NCBI RefSeq assembly: GCF_042140125.1
Contig: NZ_CP159473.1
Source of the DNA: Rhodophyticola sp017644125
Lineage (GTDB): Bacteria > Pseudomonadota > Alphaproteobacteria > Rhodobacterales > Rhodobacteraceae
Length of the DNA: 64,000 nucleotides
Direction: 5' to 3' (one strand)
Positions 8,134 through 17,739 of the stretch are shown piece after piece (the stretch's first letter is position 1; each line of letters starts with the position of its first letter). Below the pieces are notes generated by a model, which saw nothing but the letters and a program-made list of their open reading frames with translations, searched no databases and was not told the DNA's origin. The translations under genes were made by a program, and so were the position numbers.

Positions 8134-10773
8134 TCAGCTTGCCTTCTTGCGCGTTGTCCGCTTCTTGCCGCCCTTGGCCTGACGCTCGGCGATCAGTTTC
8201 ACCGCCATCTCCATGGTGACATCGGCGGGATCGGTCCCCTTCGGGATCGTGGCATTCACCTTGTCCCACTTCACATACGGGCCGTAACGGCCTTCCATCA
8301 CGTTGACCGGGCCACCGTGTTCGGGATGCTCGCCCAGTTCATGCAATGGCGGCACCGCCGCCCCGCGCCCGCCGCGCTTTGCGGCCTTTGCGGCGATCAG
8401 TTCCACCGCACGGTTCATCCCGACGGTCCAGACTTCCTCCACATCGGGCAGGTTGGCGTAGATCCGGCCGTGTTTCACGAATGGCCCGTAGCGACCGATA
8501 CCGGCCTCCACCGGCTCTCCGTCCTCTGGGTGCTTGCCCACCTCGCGCGGCAGGTTCAGCAGCATCAGCGCCTTGTCGATATTCATCTCCATGGCGTCCC
8601 AGCCCTTGGGAAGCGAGGCGCGTTTCGGTTTCTTTTCCTCCTCCGTCACCTCGCCCAACTGCACGTAGGGGCCAAAGCGGCCGGTTTTCAGATGCACCGG
8701 CAGGGAGGTGTCGGGGTCCACGCCCAGCATCCGCTCCTCGGTCTGGTTCTCATCGCCGTCTCCGGGCGGGGCGAAGGCGCGGGTGTAGCGGCATTCGGGG
8801 TAGTTTGAGCAGCCAATGAAGGCCCCGCCGGAGCGCGCGGTGCGCATGCTGAGCCGCCCCTCCCCGCAATTGGGGCACAGCCTCGGGTCCGAGCCATCTT
8901 CCTTCGCCGGGAACAGATGCGGCTCCAGCACCTCATTGATCTTTTCCAGCACATCGGTGATCCGAAGCTCGGCGGTCTCGTCGATTGCAGCCTTGAAATC
9001 GCGCCAGAACCGCTCCAGCACGTCCTTGTAGTTCCGTTCGCCGGCGCTGACCTCGTCAAGCTGGTTTTCCAGATCGGCGGTGAAGTCATAGCCCACGTAG
9101 CGGCGGAAATAGTTGCTCAGGAACGCCGTGACCAGCCGCCCCTTGTCTTCGGGGATCAGCCGGTTTTTGTCCTTCACCACATAGCCGCGATCCTGAATGG
9201 TCGTGACGATCGAGGCATAGGTGGAAGGGCGCCCGATCCCCAGCTCCTCCATCCGTTTGACCAATGTCGCCTCGGTATAGCGCGGCGGGGGCTGGGTGAA
9301 ATGCTGCTGGCCCAGAACCGCGCCGTCGGCGCTGAGAACGCCGCCGCCGTTCTGGCGCAAATCGCTGGCAGTCTCGTCCTGGATCACCGCATCGGCGTCG
9401 CCGGCGGCCTTGGCGAAATCGGCCTCAAGGGCGGCGGCCCTCGGGGTCACGTCATCGCCTTCGGAAATCTGCGGCAGGCGCTTGTCGTCATCGGCCTCCA
9501 CATCGTCGCGGCCTTCTTCGTAGACCTTCAGGAATCCGTCGAACAACACCACCTGGCCCGTGGCGCGTAACACGACCTCCCCGTCGGCGCTGGCCACATC
9601 CACCGTGGTACGTTCCAGCCGCGCGCCCTCCATCTGGCTGGCGATCGTGCGCTTCCAGATCAGGTCGTACAGCTTTTTCTGGTCGTCTTCGGACAGGCGG
9701 ATATCGTCGGGGGCCTTGGCCATATCCGTGGGGCGGATACACTCATGGGCTTCCTGTGCGTTCTTGGCCTTGTTCTTGTAGACGCGGGCGGATTTCGGAA
9801 CGTAATCGGCACCATAGCGATCCTTGATCGCATCCCGCGCGGCGGCGACCGCTTCGGGTGCCATGTCGATCCCGTCGGTTCGCATATAGGTGATATGGCC
9901 CGCCTCATAGAGCCGCTGCGCGGCGCTCATCGTCTGGCGGGCGCCCATGCCGAACTTGCGGCTGGCCTCCTGTTGCAGGGTCGAGGTCATGAACGGGGCG
10001 GCGGGGTTGCGGTTGGCCGGTTTCGCCTCGACCGACTGCACCTTCAGCGCGCGGGACGAGACCGCCTTGACCGCCATCGACGCGGCGGCGGCGTTGTCCA
10101 GATCGTACTTGTCGAGCTTCTTGCCGCCAAGCACGGTCAGACGCGCCTCGAAACTCTGGCCGCGCGGCGTATCGAGCACGGCGCGCACCGACCAGTATTC
10201 GCGGTGCTTGAACGCCTCGATCTCCATCTCGCGCTCGACGATCAGCCGCAGACAGACCGATTGCACGCGCCCTGCCGATTTCGCCCCCGGCAGTTTGCGC
10301 CAGAGCACCGGCGAAAGGTTGAACCCCACCAGATAATCCAGCGCGCGGCGGGCCAGATAGGCCTCCACCAGCTCCATATCCACCTGCCGCGGGTTCTTCA
10401 TCGCGTCGGTCACCGCGGCCTTGGTGATGGCATTGAAGACAACCCGGCTGACCGGCGTGTCCTTCTTGATCGCCTTGCGCTTCCGCAGCGCCTCTTCGAG
10501 ATGCCAGCTGATCGCCTCCCCTTCGCGGTCCGGGTCGGTGGCGAGGATCAGGGCATTATCCTCTTTCAGCGCGTCGGCGATGGCTTTGACGTGCTTCTTG
10601 CTGTCGCTGCCCACCTCCCACAACATCTCGAATCCCGCGTCCGTGTCCACCGATCCATCCTTGGGCGGCAGGTCGCGGACATGGCCGTAGGATGCGAGAA
10701 CCGTATAGTCGTCTCCCAAATACTTGTTGATTGTCTTGGCCTTAGCGGGGGATTCGACAACGACAACAGGCAT
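8134..10773 (-). CDS. topA: DNA topoisomerase I
   Basis: 879-residue type IA topoisomerase, which relaxes negative supercoils. An N-terminal TOPRIM domain (VVVVESPAKAKTI; acidic triad in ATDPDREGEAI near residue 82) is followed by the cleavage-religation core with catalytic Tyr297 in ITYMRTDGID. A four-cysteine zinc ribbon (CPNCGEGR ... GCSNYPEC) lies near residue 620. The C-terminal region has repeats with GRFGPYV, GRYGPFV and GRYGPYV, and a lysine-rich tail GGKKRTTRKK. Length and order match alphaproteobacterial TopA. It is not in the common dprA-topA order here: dprA lies nearby on the same strand, but an oppositely oriented secreted-protein gene (10899-11327) sits between them. Confidence 0.97.
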   Translation of the reverse strand: MPVVVVESPAKAKTINKYLGDDYTVLASYGHVRDLPPKDGSVDTDAGFEMLWEVGSDSKKHVKAIADALKEDNALILATDPDREGEAISWHLEEALRKRKAIKKDTPVSRVVFNAITKAAVTDAMKNPRQVDMELVEAYLARRALDYLVGFNLSPVLWRKLPGAKSAGRVQSVCLRLIVEREMEIEAFKHREYWSVRAVLDTPRGQSFEARLTVLGGKKLDKYDLDNAAAASMAVKAVSSRALKVQSVEAKPANRNPAAPFMTSTLQQEASRKFGMGARQTMSAAQRLYEAGHITYMRTDGIDMAPEAVAAARDAIKDRYGADYVPKSARVYKNKAKNAQEAHECIRPTDMAKAPDDIRLSEDDQKKLYDLIWKRTIASQMEGARLERTTVDVASADGEVVLRATGQVVLFDGFLKVYEEGRDDVEADDDKRLPQISEGDDVTPRAAALEADFAKAAGDADAVIQDETASDLRQNGGGVLSADGAVLGQQHFTQPPPRYTEATLVKRMEELGIGRPSTYASIVTTIQDRGYVVKDKNRLIPEDKGRLVTAFLSNYFRRYVGYDFTADLENQLDEVSAGERNYKDVLERFWRDFKAAIDETAELRITDVLEKINEVLEPHLFPAKEDGSDPRLCPNCGEGRLSMRTARSGGAFIGCSNYPECRYTRAFAPPGDGDENQTEERMLGVDPDTSLPVHLKTGRFGPYVQLGEVTEEEKKPKRASLPKGWDAMEMNIDKALMLLNLPREVGKHPEDGEPVEAGIGRYGPFVKHGRIYANLPDVEEVWTVGMNRAVELIAAKAAKRGGRGAAVPPLHELGEHPEHGGPVNVMEGRYGPYVKWDKVNATIPKGTDPADVTMEMAVKLIAERQAKGGKKRTTRKKAS

Positions 10774-10898
10774 CAGGGATCACCTTTAAACAGGGAAGTG
10801 GTGTGGCGGCGGAACATGTGGGGCCTTGCCGGGGGTTGTCAATGCGCGTTTCGCTGCGGCACTCTGGCGAAGGTGATTTTGAAGTGGGGGGTATTGAG

Positions 10899-11327
10899 AT
10901 GCGATATGTTGCGATCCTGATGGCGGCCTGTCTGGCCTGGCCGGCGCTGGCCTCGCCGGTGGAGCCGGTGCCCGGTGTGCCCGAGCGGCGCGAGTTGCTG
11001 AACACGCTTCGGCCATTGGTGGAAAACGATCTGGGCGCCCCGGTGGAGTTCATGGTCGATCAACTGCTCTGGGAGGACGATCGCGCCTTCGGCCGGGTGG
11101 TGGCGCAACGGCCCGGCGGCGGCCAGATCGATATCGCGACGACGCCGATGGTGCAGCGTGACGGCGTTTCGCCCGAGGGGATCGACGGACCTCGGGTCGA
11201 GGCGTTTTTCCGGAAGACATCGGAGGGCTGGGAGGTGGTCACCTACGAAATCGGCACCACCGATACATGGTTCCTGGCCTATGATTGCGCCAATTACGGC
11301 GCCTTCATGCGGGAATGGGGCTGCTGA
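10899..11327 (+). CDS. Small secreted protein of unknown function
   Basis: 142-residue protein with a clear signal peptide (MRYVAILMAACLAWPALA-SP, cleavage near residue 18). The mature part is about 124 residues, acidic, with two cysteines near the C-terminus (AYDCANYGAFMREWGC) that could form a disulfide in the periplasm. I do not recognise a family. An upstream in-frame start at 10803 would add a charged extension before the signal peptide and is less likely; 10899 follows a GGGGGG stretch. It sits alone between topA and dprA, both on the other strand, and its stop is three bases from the dprA stop. Confidence 0.7.
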   Translation: MRYVAILMAACLAWPALASPVEPVPGVPERRELLNTLRPLVENDLGAPVEFMVDQLLWEDDRAFGRVVAQRPGGGQIDIATTPMVQRDGVSPEGIDGPRVEAFFRKTSEGWEVVTYEIGTTDTWFLAYDCANYGAFMREWGC

Positions 11328-11330
11328 TCG

Positions 11331-12521
11331 CTAGACGCAGCGCGTCAGAAGCCCGCCCGGCCGGCGCTCGATGCTGCCGGCCAGCTCCATCTGTGCCAGC
11401 GCACGGGCGATCTCCGGTGCGGGCAGGCCCAGATCGCGGATCAACTGATCCTCCGCCGTGGGGGAGGGGCCAAGCCGGGTCAGGATGCGTTTGCTGAGAC
11501 TGTCACTTGAAACAGGCGCCCGCGCGGCCGCTTCGGCGGGCTCGCGCGCCTGCTGCGGCGAAAGATGCGGCGGCTCAGGCGGCGGATCGGGCCGCGCGTC
11601 TGGGGCGTTCGGCATGCCGATCTGTTCCAGCACGTCCTGCGCATTGCGCACCAGCGTCGCCCCATCGCGGATCAGCATGTTGCAGCCCGATGCGCGGGTG
11701 TCCATCGGGTGCCCGGGGACTGCCAGCACCTCCCGCCCCTGATCGAGGGCGATACGCGCGGTGATGAGCGACCCGGATCGCGCGGCGGCCTCCACCACGA
11801 CCACGGCGCGGGCCAGCCCCGAGACGATGCGGTTCCGGCGGGGGAAATGCCGGGCCTGCGGATCAAGCCCGAAAGGCTGTTCCGACAGGCGCAGCCCGCA
11901 TTTGGCCATGTCATTGGCGAGGTTGCTGTTTTCCGCCGGGTAGATCACGTCCAGCCCGCCTGCGTGAACCCCGACGGTTCCAGTTTTCAGCGCCGCCAGG
12001 TGGGCCAGCGTGTCGATGCCGCGCGCGAGGCCCGAGACCACAACATAGCCCGCAGCCCCCAGATCGGCGGCGAGACGTGTGGCCATCCGCGCGCCAAGCG
12101 AAGAGGCATTCCGGGTGCCCACCAGCGCGATGGCGGGCCGGTGCAGAAGGCCAAGATCGCCCATCGCCCAGAGAACCGGTGGCGCATCCGGCGTGCGGGC
12201 CAGAAGCGGCGGGTAGGATGCGTCGCCAAGGCACAGCATCGCGGCACCCGCCCGCCTGGCGGCCTTCATCTCGGCAAGTGCCACGCCTTCGGGGCAGATC
12301 GCGTAGCGTTCGACACCCGCGGCGCGGGCGACCTCCGGCAGGGCCTCAAGCGCCGCCTGCGCGCTGCCATGTTCGGACAGAAGCCGCTGGAACGTCACCG
12401 GCCCGACCCGGCGGGAGCGGAAGAGTTGCAGTCGCGCCAGCCGGTCGGGGCCATCCCGGCTGGGCGCGGGCGCGAAGCCCAGAGGCGGCTCGGCAAAGCC
12501 CGGATCAAGCTCCAATTCCAT
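11331..12521 (-). CDS. dprA: DNA processing protein DprA (Smf)
   Basis: 396-residue DprA/Smf family protein, which loads RecA on incoming single-stranded DNA during natural transformation. The Rossmann-like core (about residues 80-290) contains GTRNASSLG, SGLARGIDT, HFPRRNRIVSGL and ARSGSLIT. A C-terminal winged helix of the DprA_WH type occupies about residues 340-396 and is joined by a proline-rich linker. An N-terminal SAM-like segment precedes the core. Alphaproteobacteria keep dprA widely even where competence has not been shown. Confidence 0.95.
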   Translation of the reverse strand: MELELDPGFAEPPLGFAPAPSRDGPDRLARLQLFRSRRVGPVTFQRLLSEHGSAQAALEALPEVARAAGVERYAICPEGVALAEMKAARRAGAAMLCLGDASYPPLLARTPDAPPVLWAMGDLGLLHRPAIALVGTRNASSLGARMATRLAADLGAAGYVVVSGLARGIDTLAHLAALKTGTVGVHAGGLDVIYPAENSNLANDMAKCGLRLSEQPFGLDPQARHFPRRNRIVSGLARAVVVVEAAARSGSLITARIALDQGREVLAVPGHPMDTRASGCNMLIRDGATLVRNAQDVLEQIGMPNAPDARPDPPPEPPHLSPQQAREPAEAAARAPVSSDSLSKRILTRLGPSPTAEDQLIRDLGLPAPEIARALAQMELAGSIERRPGGLLTRCV

Positions 12522-12557
12522 GGCCCGACGCTAGGGGGCGATTGGTTAACAAACCGT

Positions 12558-13565
12558 TCATTCGGCGCGCTGAAGACCTATCCGCAGCCCCAGTCGGATC
12601 ACCGCGGCCGCCCAGAGAAGCGTGCCGATCGCCAAGAGCGGTATGGTGATCAGGAAAGAAAGGCCCTGGTCCATCTCGGCAGGCAGAAACGCAAAGCACA
12701 GCGCTGCCGTGGCGGGCATGGCTAGGGCGGCAAGATAGCTGGCCTTGGGTGGGGCAGCGCTCAGGTGTCGCTCTTCGAAACTCATGCCGCCGCGCCCGCG
12801 CCAGAGCGCCCAGAGCGTCAGCGTCGCTAACCCGCCAAGCGCCAGCCCCCAAACCCCGAACGGCAGTCCCATGGCGATCCCCATGGGCAGGGCGGTGAAA
12901 AGGGCGACCAAGCCATCACAGGTTGTCGGGCGGAACCGGGCGATGGGATGATCCGCGAGCACCATTCCAACCAGCCAGGTCAGTCCGATGACGGCGGTGA
13001 ACGCCGTAAAGCCGTCTGGTTCAGGCAAGACCATCGCAGGGTCTTCGGCCCAGAACAACTTGGCCCAAACCGCCCAAGCCACGCCAAGGGCCGCGAACAC
13101 CGCCCCTTGCCGCCAGACCGGCCAACGCCGCATCATCCAGCGCAAGAGCACCCAGCCCAGGATCACGTTCACCATCGCGTGCCAGCCGATGCTTGGCCAG
13201 AAGAACGAAATCGGCGGCCCCTCATAGGCTAGCGGGATGATCAGCGCCTCGATGGCCCACGCGGCGATGGCGCCCGACAGAATCAGGCCGGACCATCCCG
13301 CGGCGTTCAGGCCACGTGCCACGACCAGAAATATATAGGCGAACCAGGCATAGACCAGACCGAATTCAGGCAGGTATCGGGCGGTGGCGAGCGGCCCGTC
13401 CTCCAGCCGCGCGAGCAGGTGGATCACCGGGCCTTCGTTGAGGAAGACGAACTCCGAGAAGGTGATGAGAATTAGGCCGGTGCCGAGGCTCGCGACAAGG
13501 CGCGAGAGGAGCGCCCGCGGCCAAGCCTGCCACAGGGGGAGCGTGGCCTCAGGCAGCCGAACCAC
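12558..13565 (-). CDS. Polytopic membrane protein of unknown function
   Basis: 335-residue protein with about eight to nine hydrophobic helices and few polar loops. One region has the pattern EALIIPLAYEGPP followed by FFWPSIGWHAMVNV, a His/Trp-containing loop. I do not recognise a family with confidence. The start is a GTG at 13565 that lies inside the end of tldD (17-base overlap), which suggests translational coupling. Gene order is tldD then this gene on the minus strand, 36 bases before dprA. Confidence 0.65.
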   Translation of the reverse strand: MVRLPEATLPLWQAWPRALLSRLVASLGTGLILITFSEFVFLNEGPVIHLLARLEDGPLATARYLPEFGLVYAWFAYIFLVVARGLNAAGWSGLILSGAIAAWAIEALIIPLAYEGPPISFFWPSIGWHAMVNVILGWVLLRWMMRRWPVWRQGAVFAALGVAWAVWAKLFWAEDPAMVLPEPDGFTAFTAVIGLTWLVGMVLADHPIARFRPTTCDGLVALFTALPMGIAMGLPFGVWGLALGGLATLTLWALWRGRGGMSFEERHLSAAPPKASYLAALAMPATAALCFAFLPAEMDQGLSFLITIPLLAIGTLLWAAAVIRLGLRIGLQRAE

Positions 13566-14973
13566 CCACGGTCAGCCCGCCGATCAGCAACGTGGGCTGC
13601 CCCACGCCGACCGGCACCCACTGGCCGTTCTTGCCGCAATTGCCCATGCCAGGATCCAGCGCCATGTCGTTGCCAATGGCGCGGATCTGCGTCAGCGCGG
13701 TCGCTCCGTCGCCGATCAGCGTTGCGCCCTTGACCGGCGCGCCGATCCTGCCGCCCTCGACCCGGTAGGCCTCGGTACAGCTGAACACGAACTTCCCGTT
13801 GGTGATATCGACCTGGCCACCGCCGAAGCCCACCGCATAGATCCCGTCCTTCACATCGGCAACGATATCGCCGGGGTCGGCCTGCCCGCCAAGCATGTAG
13901 GTGTTGGTCATCCGCGGCATCGGGATATGGGCATAGCTTTCCCGGCGGCCGTTTCCGGTCGGTGCGACACCCATCAGGCGTGCATTCTGGCGGTCCTGCA
14001 TGAAGCCCACCAGAATACCGTCCTCGATCAGGACATTCTTGCCCGAGGGCGTTCCCTCGTCATCGACGGTCAGGCTGCCGCGCCGGTCTGGAATGGTGCC
14101 ATCGTCCAGAACGGTTACGCCGCGCGCGGCCACCTGCCGGCCCATCAGCCCGGCAAAGGCGGATGTCTTCTTGCGGTTGAAATCGCCCTCCAGCCCGTGA
14201 CCCACGGCCTCGTGCAGCAGAATGCCGGGCCAGCCTGGGCCAAGGGCCACATCCATCACGCCCGCGGGGGCGGGCACCGCCGACAGGTTGACGACCGCGA
14301 TCCTCAGCGCCTCCCGCGCCGTCGCCTCCCAGCTCGCCCGTTCCAGAAGGCCGGTCAGTCCGAGGCGCCCGCCACCCCCGGCGGAGCCGGATTCGCGACG
14401 CCCGTTTTCCTCGACGATCACGCTGACATTCAGGCGCACCATGGGGCGGATATCGGCCACACGGGTGCCTTCGGGCCGCAGGATCTCCACCTCCTGCAGG
14501 CTTGCGCCCATCGACGCGGACACCTGCACCACCCGGGGGTCGAGCGCGCGGGCGAAGGCGTCGATTTCCTTCAATGTGTCGAGTTTTACCGAAAACTCGG
14601 CGCCGCTCATCGGGTCATCGTCGGTGTAGAGCTTGCTGTTTGTGCCCTGCGGCCCGTCGGCCAGCGTACCGCCGCCATCGCCCACCGCCAGCCGCGCGGT
14701 CTCCGACGCGCGCAGCAGCGCGGATTCGGAAATCTCCGTGGAATGGGCATAGCCTGCGACCTCTCCCCTGACGGCGCGCAGGCCGAAGCCTTCGGACGCG
14801 TCGTAGCTGGCGGTTTTCACCCGGCCGTCATCGAAGACCAGCATTTCCGAGCGCCGGCGTTCGAGGAAAAGCTCCCCGTCATCGGCGCCGTCTGTGGCTG
14901 CGCGCAGCACGCGCAGGGCGGCGGCCTCGTCGATCAGGGTGTCAAACGGGCGGAATGGTGTGGTCTGGGTCAT
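13549..14973 (-). CDS. tldD: Metalloprotease TldD
   Basis: 474-residue TldD, one half of the TldD/PmbA(TldE) heterodimeric metalloprotease that degrades unfolded peptides and matures modified peptides. The zinc-binding HExxxH motif is visible as LLHEAVGHGLEGD, followed by the metal-site region. Length fits the family (about 470-480). The pmbA/tldE partner is not in this window, which is usual. It is transcribed divergently from ctaC and overlaps the start of the downstream membrane protein gene. Confidence 0.95.
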   Translation of the reverse strand: MTQTTPFRPFDTLIDEAAALRVLRAATDGADDGELFLERRRSEMLVFDDGRVKTASYDASEGFGLRAVRGEVAGYAHSTEISESALLRASETARLAVGDGGGTLADGPQGTNSKLYTDDDPMSGAEFSVKLDTLKEIDAFARALDPRVVQVSASMGASLQEVEILRPEGTRVADIRPMVRLNVSVIVEENGRRESGSAGGGGRLGLTGLLERASWEATAREALRIAVVNLSAVPAPAGVMDVALGPGWPGILLHEAVGHGLEGDFNRKKTSAFAGLMGRQVAARGVTVLDDGTIPDRRGSLTVDDEGTPSGKNVLIEDGILVGFMQDRQNARLMGVAPTGNGRRESYAHIPMPRMTNTYMLGGQADPGDIVADVKDGIYAVGFGGGQVDITNGKFVFSCTEAYRVEGGRIGAPVKGATLIGDGATALTQIRAIGNDMALDPGMGNCGKNGQWVPVGVGQPTLLIGGLTVGGSAA

Positions 14974-15132
14974 GGAAGCTCCTGTCGGGTGGCAGCCGGA
15001 AGATCGTCAAAGTGAGACAATTTTGACCACTCTCTTGTATCCTGAACGTCTATATGGTTCATCCAGCTTGGAACGCAACGGAGGGTGGTCTGGCGAAGAT
15101 CCGGCCGGCCTTCGAAGAACAGGACAATCGGT

Positions 15133-16014
15133 ATGTCACTTCGTATGAAGATGAGCGGCCTCGGGGCCGGATTTGGCGCAATCCTTCTGGCCGGCGCCGT
15201 CAATGCGCAAAGCGTGGGCGAGGGGCTTGAGATCCGCGGGGCCCCGGTGCCGGGCGGGGTGAACTTTCAGCCGCCCGCGACCAATCTGGCGCGCGACCTG
15301 CAGGCGCTGGATACATTCCTGCTGGTGATCATCACGGCGATCGTTCTGTTCGTTGTCGGGCTGCTGGCCTGGGTCGTGCTGCGCCACAACGCGCGCGCCA
15401 ACCCGACGCCGGCGACCTTCACCCACAACACCAAGATCGAGATCACCTGGACGGTGGTGCCGCTGATCATCCTGTTCGTGATCGGGGGCTTTTCGCTGCC
15501 GGTCCTGTTCAAGCAGCAGACGATCCCCGAAGCCGATGTCCTGATCAAGGCGACCGGTTACCAGTGGTATTGGGGCTATGAGTATCCCGAAGAGGGGCTG
15601 GCCTTCGAAAGCTTTATGCTGGAACGAGACGAGCTTGAGGAATATGGCTACAGCCAGCAGGAATATCTGCTGGCCACCAACACCGCCGTGGTGGTGCCGA
15701 CCGGCCAGAATGTGGTGATTCAGGTGACCGCGGCCGATGTGATCCATTCCTGGGCGATGCCCGCATTCGGCGTGAAGCAGGATGGTGTGCCCGGCCGTCT
15801 GGCCGAGCTGTGGTTCGCGGTCGATCCCGGCATGGAAGGCATCTATTTCGGCCAGTGTTCGGAGCTCTGCGGCGTCAACCACGCCTATATGCCGATCACG
15901 GTTTTTGCCGTCACGCCCGAGGAGTACGAGGCCTGGCTTGCGGGCGAGGCGCAGGAATTCGCCTCCACCGGCACAAGGGCTCCGCGCTATCTTGAACTGG
16001 CCGCGGTCGAGTAA
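15133..16014 (+). CDS. ctaC: Cytochrome c oxidase subunit II
   Basis: 293-residue subunit II of aa3-type cytochrome c oxidase. A signal peptide (cleavage near AGAVNA-QS) is followed by two membrane helices at about residues 55-80 and 97-118, then a periplasmic cupredoxin domain. The CuA centre ligands are present: the His in DVIHSWAMPAFG and CSELCGVNH with two cysteines and His, plus the nearby Met in HAYMPI. The aromatic motif YQWYWGYEYP marks electron entry from cytochrome c. The start at 15133 was preferred over 15085 because it gives a normal signal peptide. First gene of the cta operon; ctaB begins six bases after its stop. Confidence 0.95.
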   Translation: MSLRMKMSGLGAGFGAILLAGAVNAQSVGEGLEIRGAPVPGGVNFQPPATNLARDLQALDTFLLVIITAIVLFVVGLLAWVVLRHNARANPTPATFTHNTKIEITWTVVPLIILFVIGGFSLPVLFKQQTIPEADVLIKATGYQWYWGYEYPEEGLAFESFMLERDELEEYGYSQQEYLLATNTAVVVPTGQNVVIQVTAADVIHSWAMPAFGVKQDGVPGRLAELWFAVDPGMEGIYFGQCSELCGVNHAYMPITVFAVTPEEYEAWLAGEAQEFASTGTRAPRYLELAAVE

Positions 16015-16020
16015 CGGTCG

Positions 16021-16962
16021 ATGAGCGACGCCACTGCAAATAGCACGACCAGCGGCCCGGGCGAGGCGCAGTTCGGCGACTATGTCGCGCTGCTGAAGCC
16101 ACGGGTGATGTCGCTGGTGGTCTTCACCGCTCTGGTGGGGCTGCTTGTGGCGCCGGTGGCGGTTCCCCCGATGATCGGCTTCACCGCGATCCTGTTCATC
16201 GCCATCGGTGCGGGGGCTTCGGGCGCGCTGAACATGTGGTACGATGCCGATATCGACGGGGTGATGAAGCGCACCGCCAGGCGGCCGGTTCCGTCCGGAA
16301 AGGTCGCCCCAGGAGAGGCGCTTGGCCTCGGGATCGCGCTTTCCGCGATGTCGGTGGCCATGCTGGGGCTGGCGACGAACTGGTTCGCGGCCGGGCTTCT
16401 GGCCTTCACCATCTTCTTCTACGCCGTGATCTACACGATCTGGCTGAAGCGCATGACCCCCCAGAACATCGTGATCGGCGGCGCGGCGGGTGCCTTCCCG
16501 CCGATGATCGGCTGGGCCGTAGCAACAGGCGGCGTGTCGCTGGAAAGCGCGCTGATGTTCGGGCTGATCTTCATGTGGACACCGCCGCATTTCTGGGCGC
16601 TGGCACTGTTCATGAAGTCGGACTACCACAAGGCGAAGGTGCCCATGCTGACCGTGACCCACGGTCGCGAGGAAACCCGCCGTCAGATCCTGATCTACAC
16701 GATCCTGCTTGTTCCGGTGGCCATCGGCGCGGCCTTCACCTCCATCGGGGGGCCTCTCTATCTGGCCGTCGCGGTCGCTCTGAACGCGATCTTCCTTAAA
16801 GGGGCGTGGGCTATCTGGCGGCGTGACGAGACGATGGCCGAGGCCGATGCCTACGCGACCGAGAAGAAGGTCTTCCGCTTCTCTCTCTATTATCTGTTCC
16901 TGCATTTCGGTGCGCTTCTGGCCGAGGCGGCGCTGCGCCCCTATGGCCTTGGAGGCTGGTAA
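16021..16962 (+). CDS. ctaB: Protoheme IX farnesyltransferase (heme O synthase)
   Basis: 313-residue UbiA-superfamily prenyltransferase that converts heme B to heme O, the precursor of heme A for cytochrome aa3. The prenyl-diphosphate-binding motif is NMWYDADIDGVMKRTARRP near residue 75, and the second conserved loop is YTIWLKRMTPQNIVIGG. About nine membrane helices. It lies between ctaC and the small assembly gene, the standard alphaproteobacterial order. Confidence 0.95.
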   Translation: MSDATANSTTSGPGEAQFGDYVALLKPRVMSLVVFTALVGLLVAPVAVPPMIGFTAILFIAIGAGASGALNMWYDADIDGVMKRTARRPVPSGKVAPGEALGLGIALSAMSVAMLGLATNWFAAGLLAFTIFFYAVIYTIWLKRMTPQNIVIGGAAGAFPPMIGWAVATGGVSLESALMFGLIFMWTPPHFWALALFMKSDYHKAKVPMLTVTHGREETRRQILIYTILLVPVAIGAAFTSIGGPLYLAVAVALNAIFLKGAWAIWRRDETMAEADAYATEKKVFRFSLYYLFLHFGALLAEAALRPYGLGGW

Positions 16963-16963
16963 G

Positions 16964-17158
16964 ATGCCGATCACCGAAACCCATGAACTTCACAAACGCC
17001 GCTTTGGCCGCAATCTCGGCGTGGCGCTCTGCCTCGTCGGTTTCTGCGCCATCGTTTTCGGACTAACCATCGCGAAGATCCGTCAGGGCTCGCAGATGGA
17101 GGCGTTTGACCACCAGCCGCGCGTGTCGATCACCCCACCTGTGGAGACTGACCAATGA
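16964..17158 (+). CDS. Small single-span cytochrome oxidase operon protein (CoxF type)
   Basis: 64-residue protein with one membrane helix (about residues 19-38) flanked by a basic N-terminal segment HKRRFGRN and a short polar tail. A small protein of this kind sits between ctaB and ctaG in many alphaproteobacteria and is assumed to help oxidase assembly; its exact role is unknown. The start at 16964 lies one base after the ctaB stop with GGAGG upstream, and the stop overlaps the ctaG ATG (ATGA). Confidence 0.8.
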   Translation: MPITETHELHKRRFGRNLGVALCLVGFCAIVFGLTIAKIRQGSQMEAFDHQPRVSITPPVETDQ

Positions 17159-17718
17159 CGCTCGATCGCAACCAGAAAACCGTGGCGCAATGCGTGGGCG
17201 TCGTTCTGATCATGGGCTCGCTGGCCTGGGCGGCGGTGCCGCTTTACGACTGGTTCTGCCGTGTCACTGGCTATGGTGGCACCACCAACGTGTCCGAGAC
17301 CGAAAGCGATGTCATCCTAGACCGGACGATTCTGGTCAGGTTCGACGCAAGCCTTGCCCGCGACATGCCCTGGGAGTTCCGCCCGATGCAGACCTCGATG
17401 GAACTGCGCATCGGCGAAACCGGTCTGGCCTTCTACGAGGCCTATAATCCGACCGATCAGCCGATTGCCGGGACCGCCAGCTACAACGTCGCGCCCTTCG
17501 ATGCGGGGCTCTATTTCTCGAAGATCGAGTGCTTCTGTTTCCAGCAGCAGGTTCTGGAACCCGGCCAGCGCGTCGAAATGCCGGTCACGTTCTATGTGGA
17601 CCCGGCGCTTGTGGACGACCCCGAGGCCAATGGCACACCCGCGATCACGCTGTCCTACACGTTTCACGTGACCGACATTCCAGAAGATTACGCCGCACTT
17701 GCCGGCTCCACAGACTAA
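17155..17718 (+). CDS. ctaG: Cytochrome c oxidase assembly protein CtaG (Cox11)
   Basis: 187-residue Cox11-family copper chaperone that inserts CuB into subunit I. One N-terminal membrane anchor (about residues 10-30) is followed by a periplasmic immunoglobulin-like domain. The copper-binding CFCF motif is intact in KIECFCFQQQVLEPGQ, and YDWFCRVTGYGGT near residue 40 holds the additional conserved cysteine. It overlaps the previous gene by four bases and precedes ctaE by 21 bases. Confidence 0.95.
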   Translation: MTLDRNQKTVAQCVGVVLIMGSLAWAAVPLYDWFCRVTGYGGTTNVSETESDVILDRTILVRFDASLARDMPWEFRPMQTSMELRIGETGLAFYEAYNPTDQPIAGTASYNVAPFDAGLYFSKIECFCFQQQVLEPGQRVEMPVTFYVDPALVDDPEANGTPAITLSYTFHVTDIPEDYAALAGSTD

Positions 17719-17739
17719 GCCAGACGAAGGACCGACATC

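Noticed and set aside
13384..15015. 543-codon plus-strand frame opposite tldD
   Set aside because: Lies across tldD, whose HExxxH motif and family length are clear; no domain in the antisense frame.
15021..15056. TTGACC ... TATATG as a ctaC promoter
   Set aside because: The spacing between the two elements is 22 bases, too long for a normal sigma-70 promoter.
15136..16974. 612-codon minus-strand frame opposite ctaC and ctaB
   Set aside because: Antisense to conserved oxidase genes with no recognisable domain; composition typical of a shadow frame.
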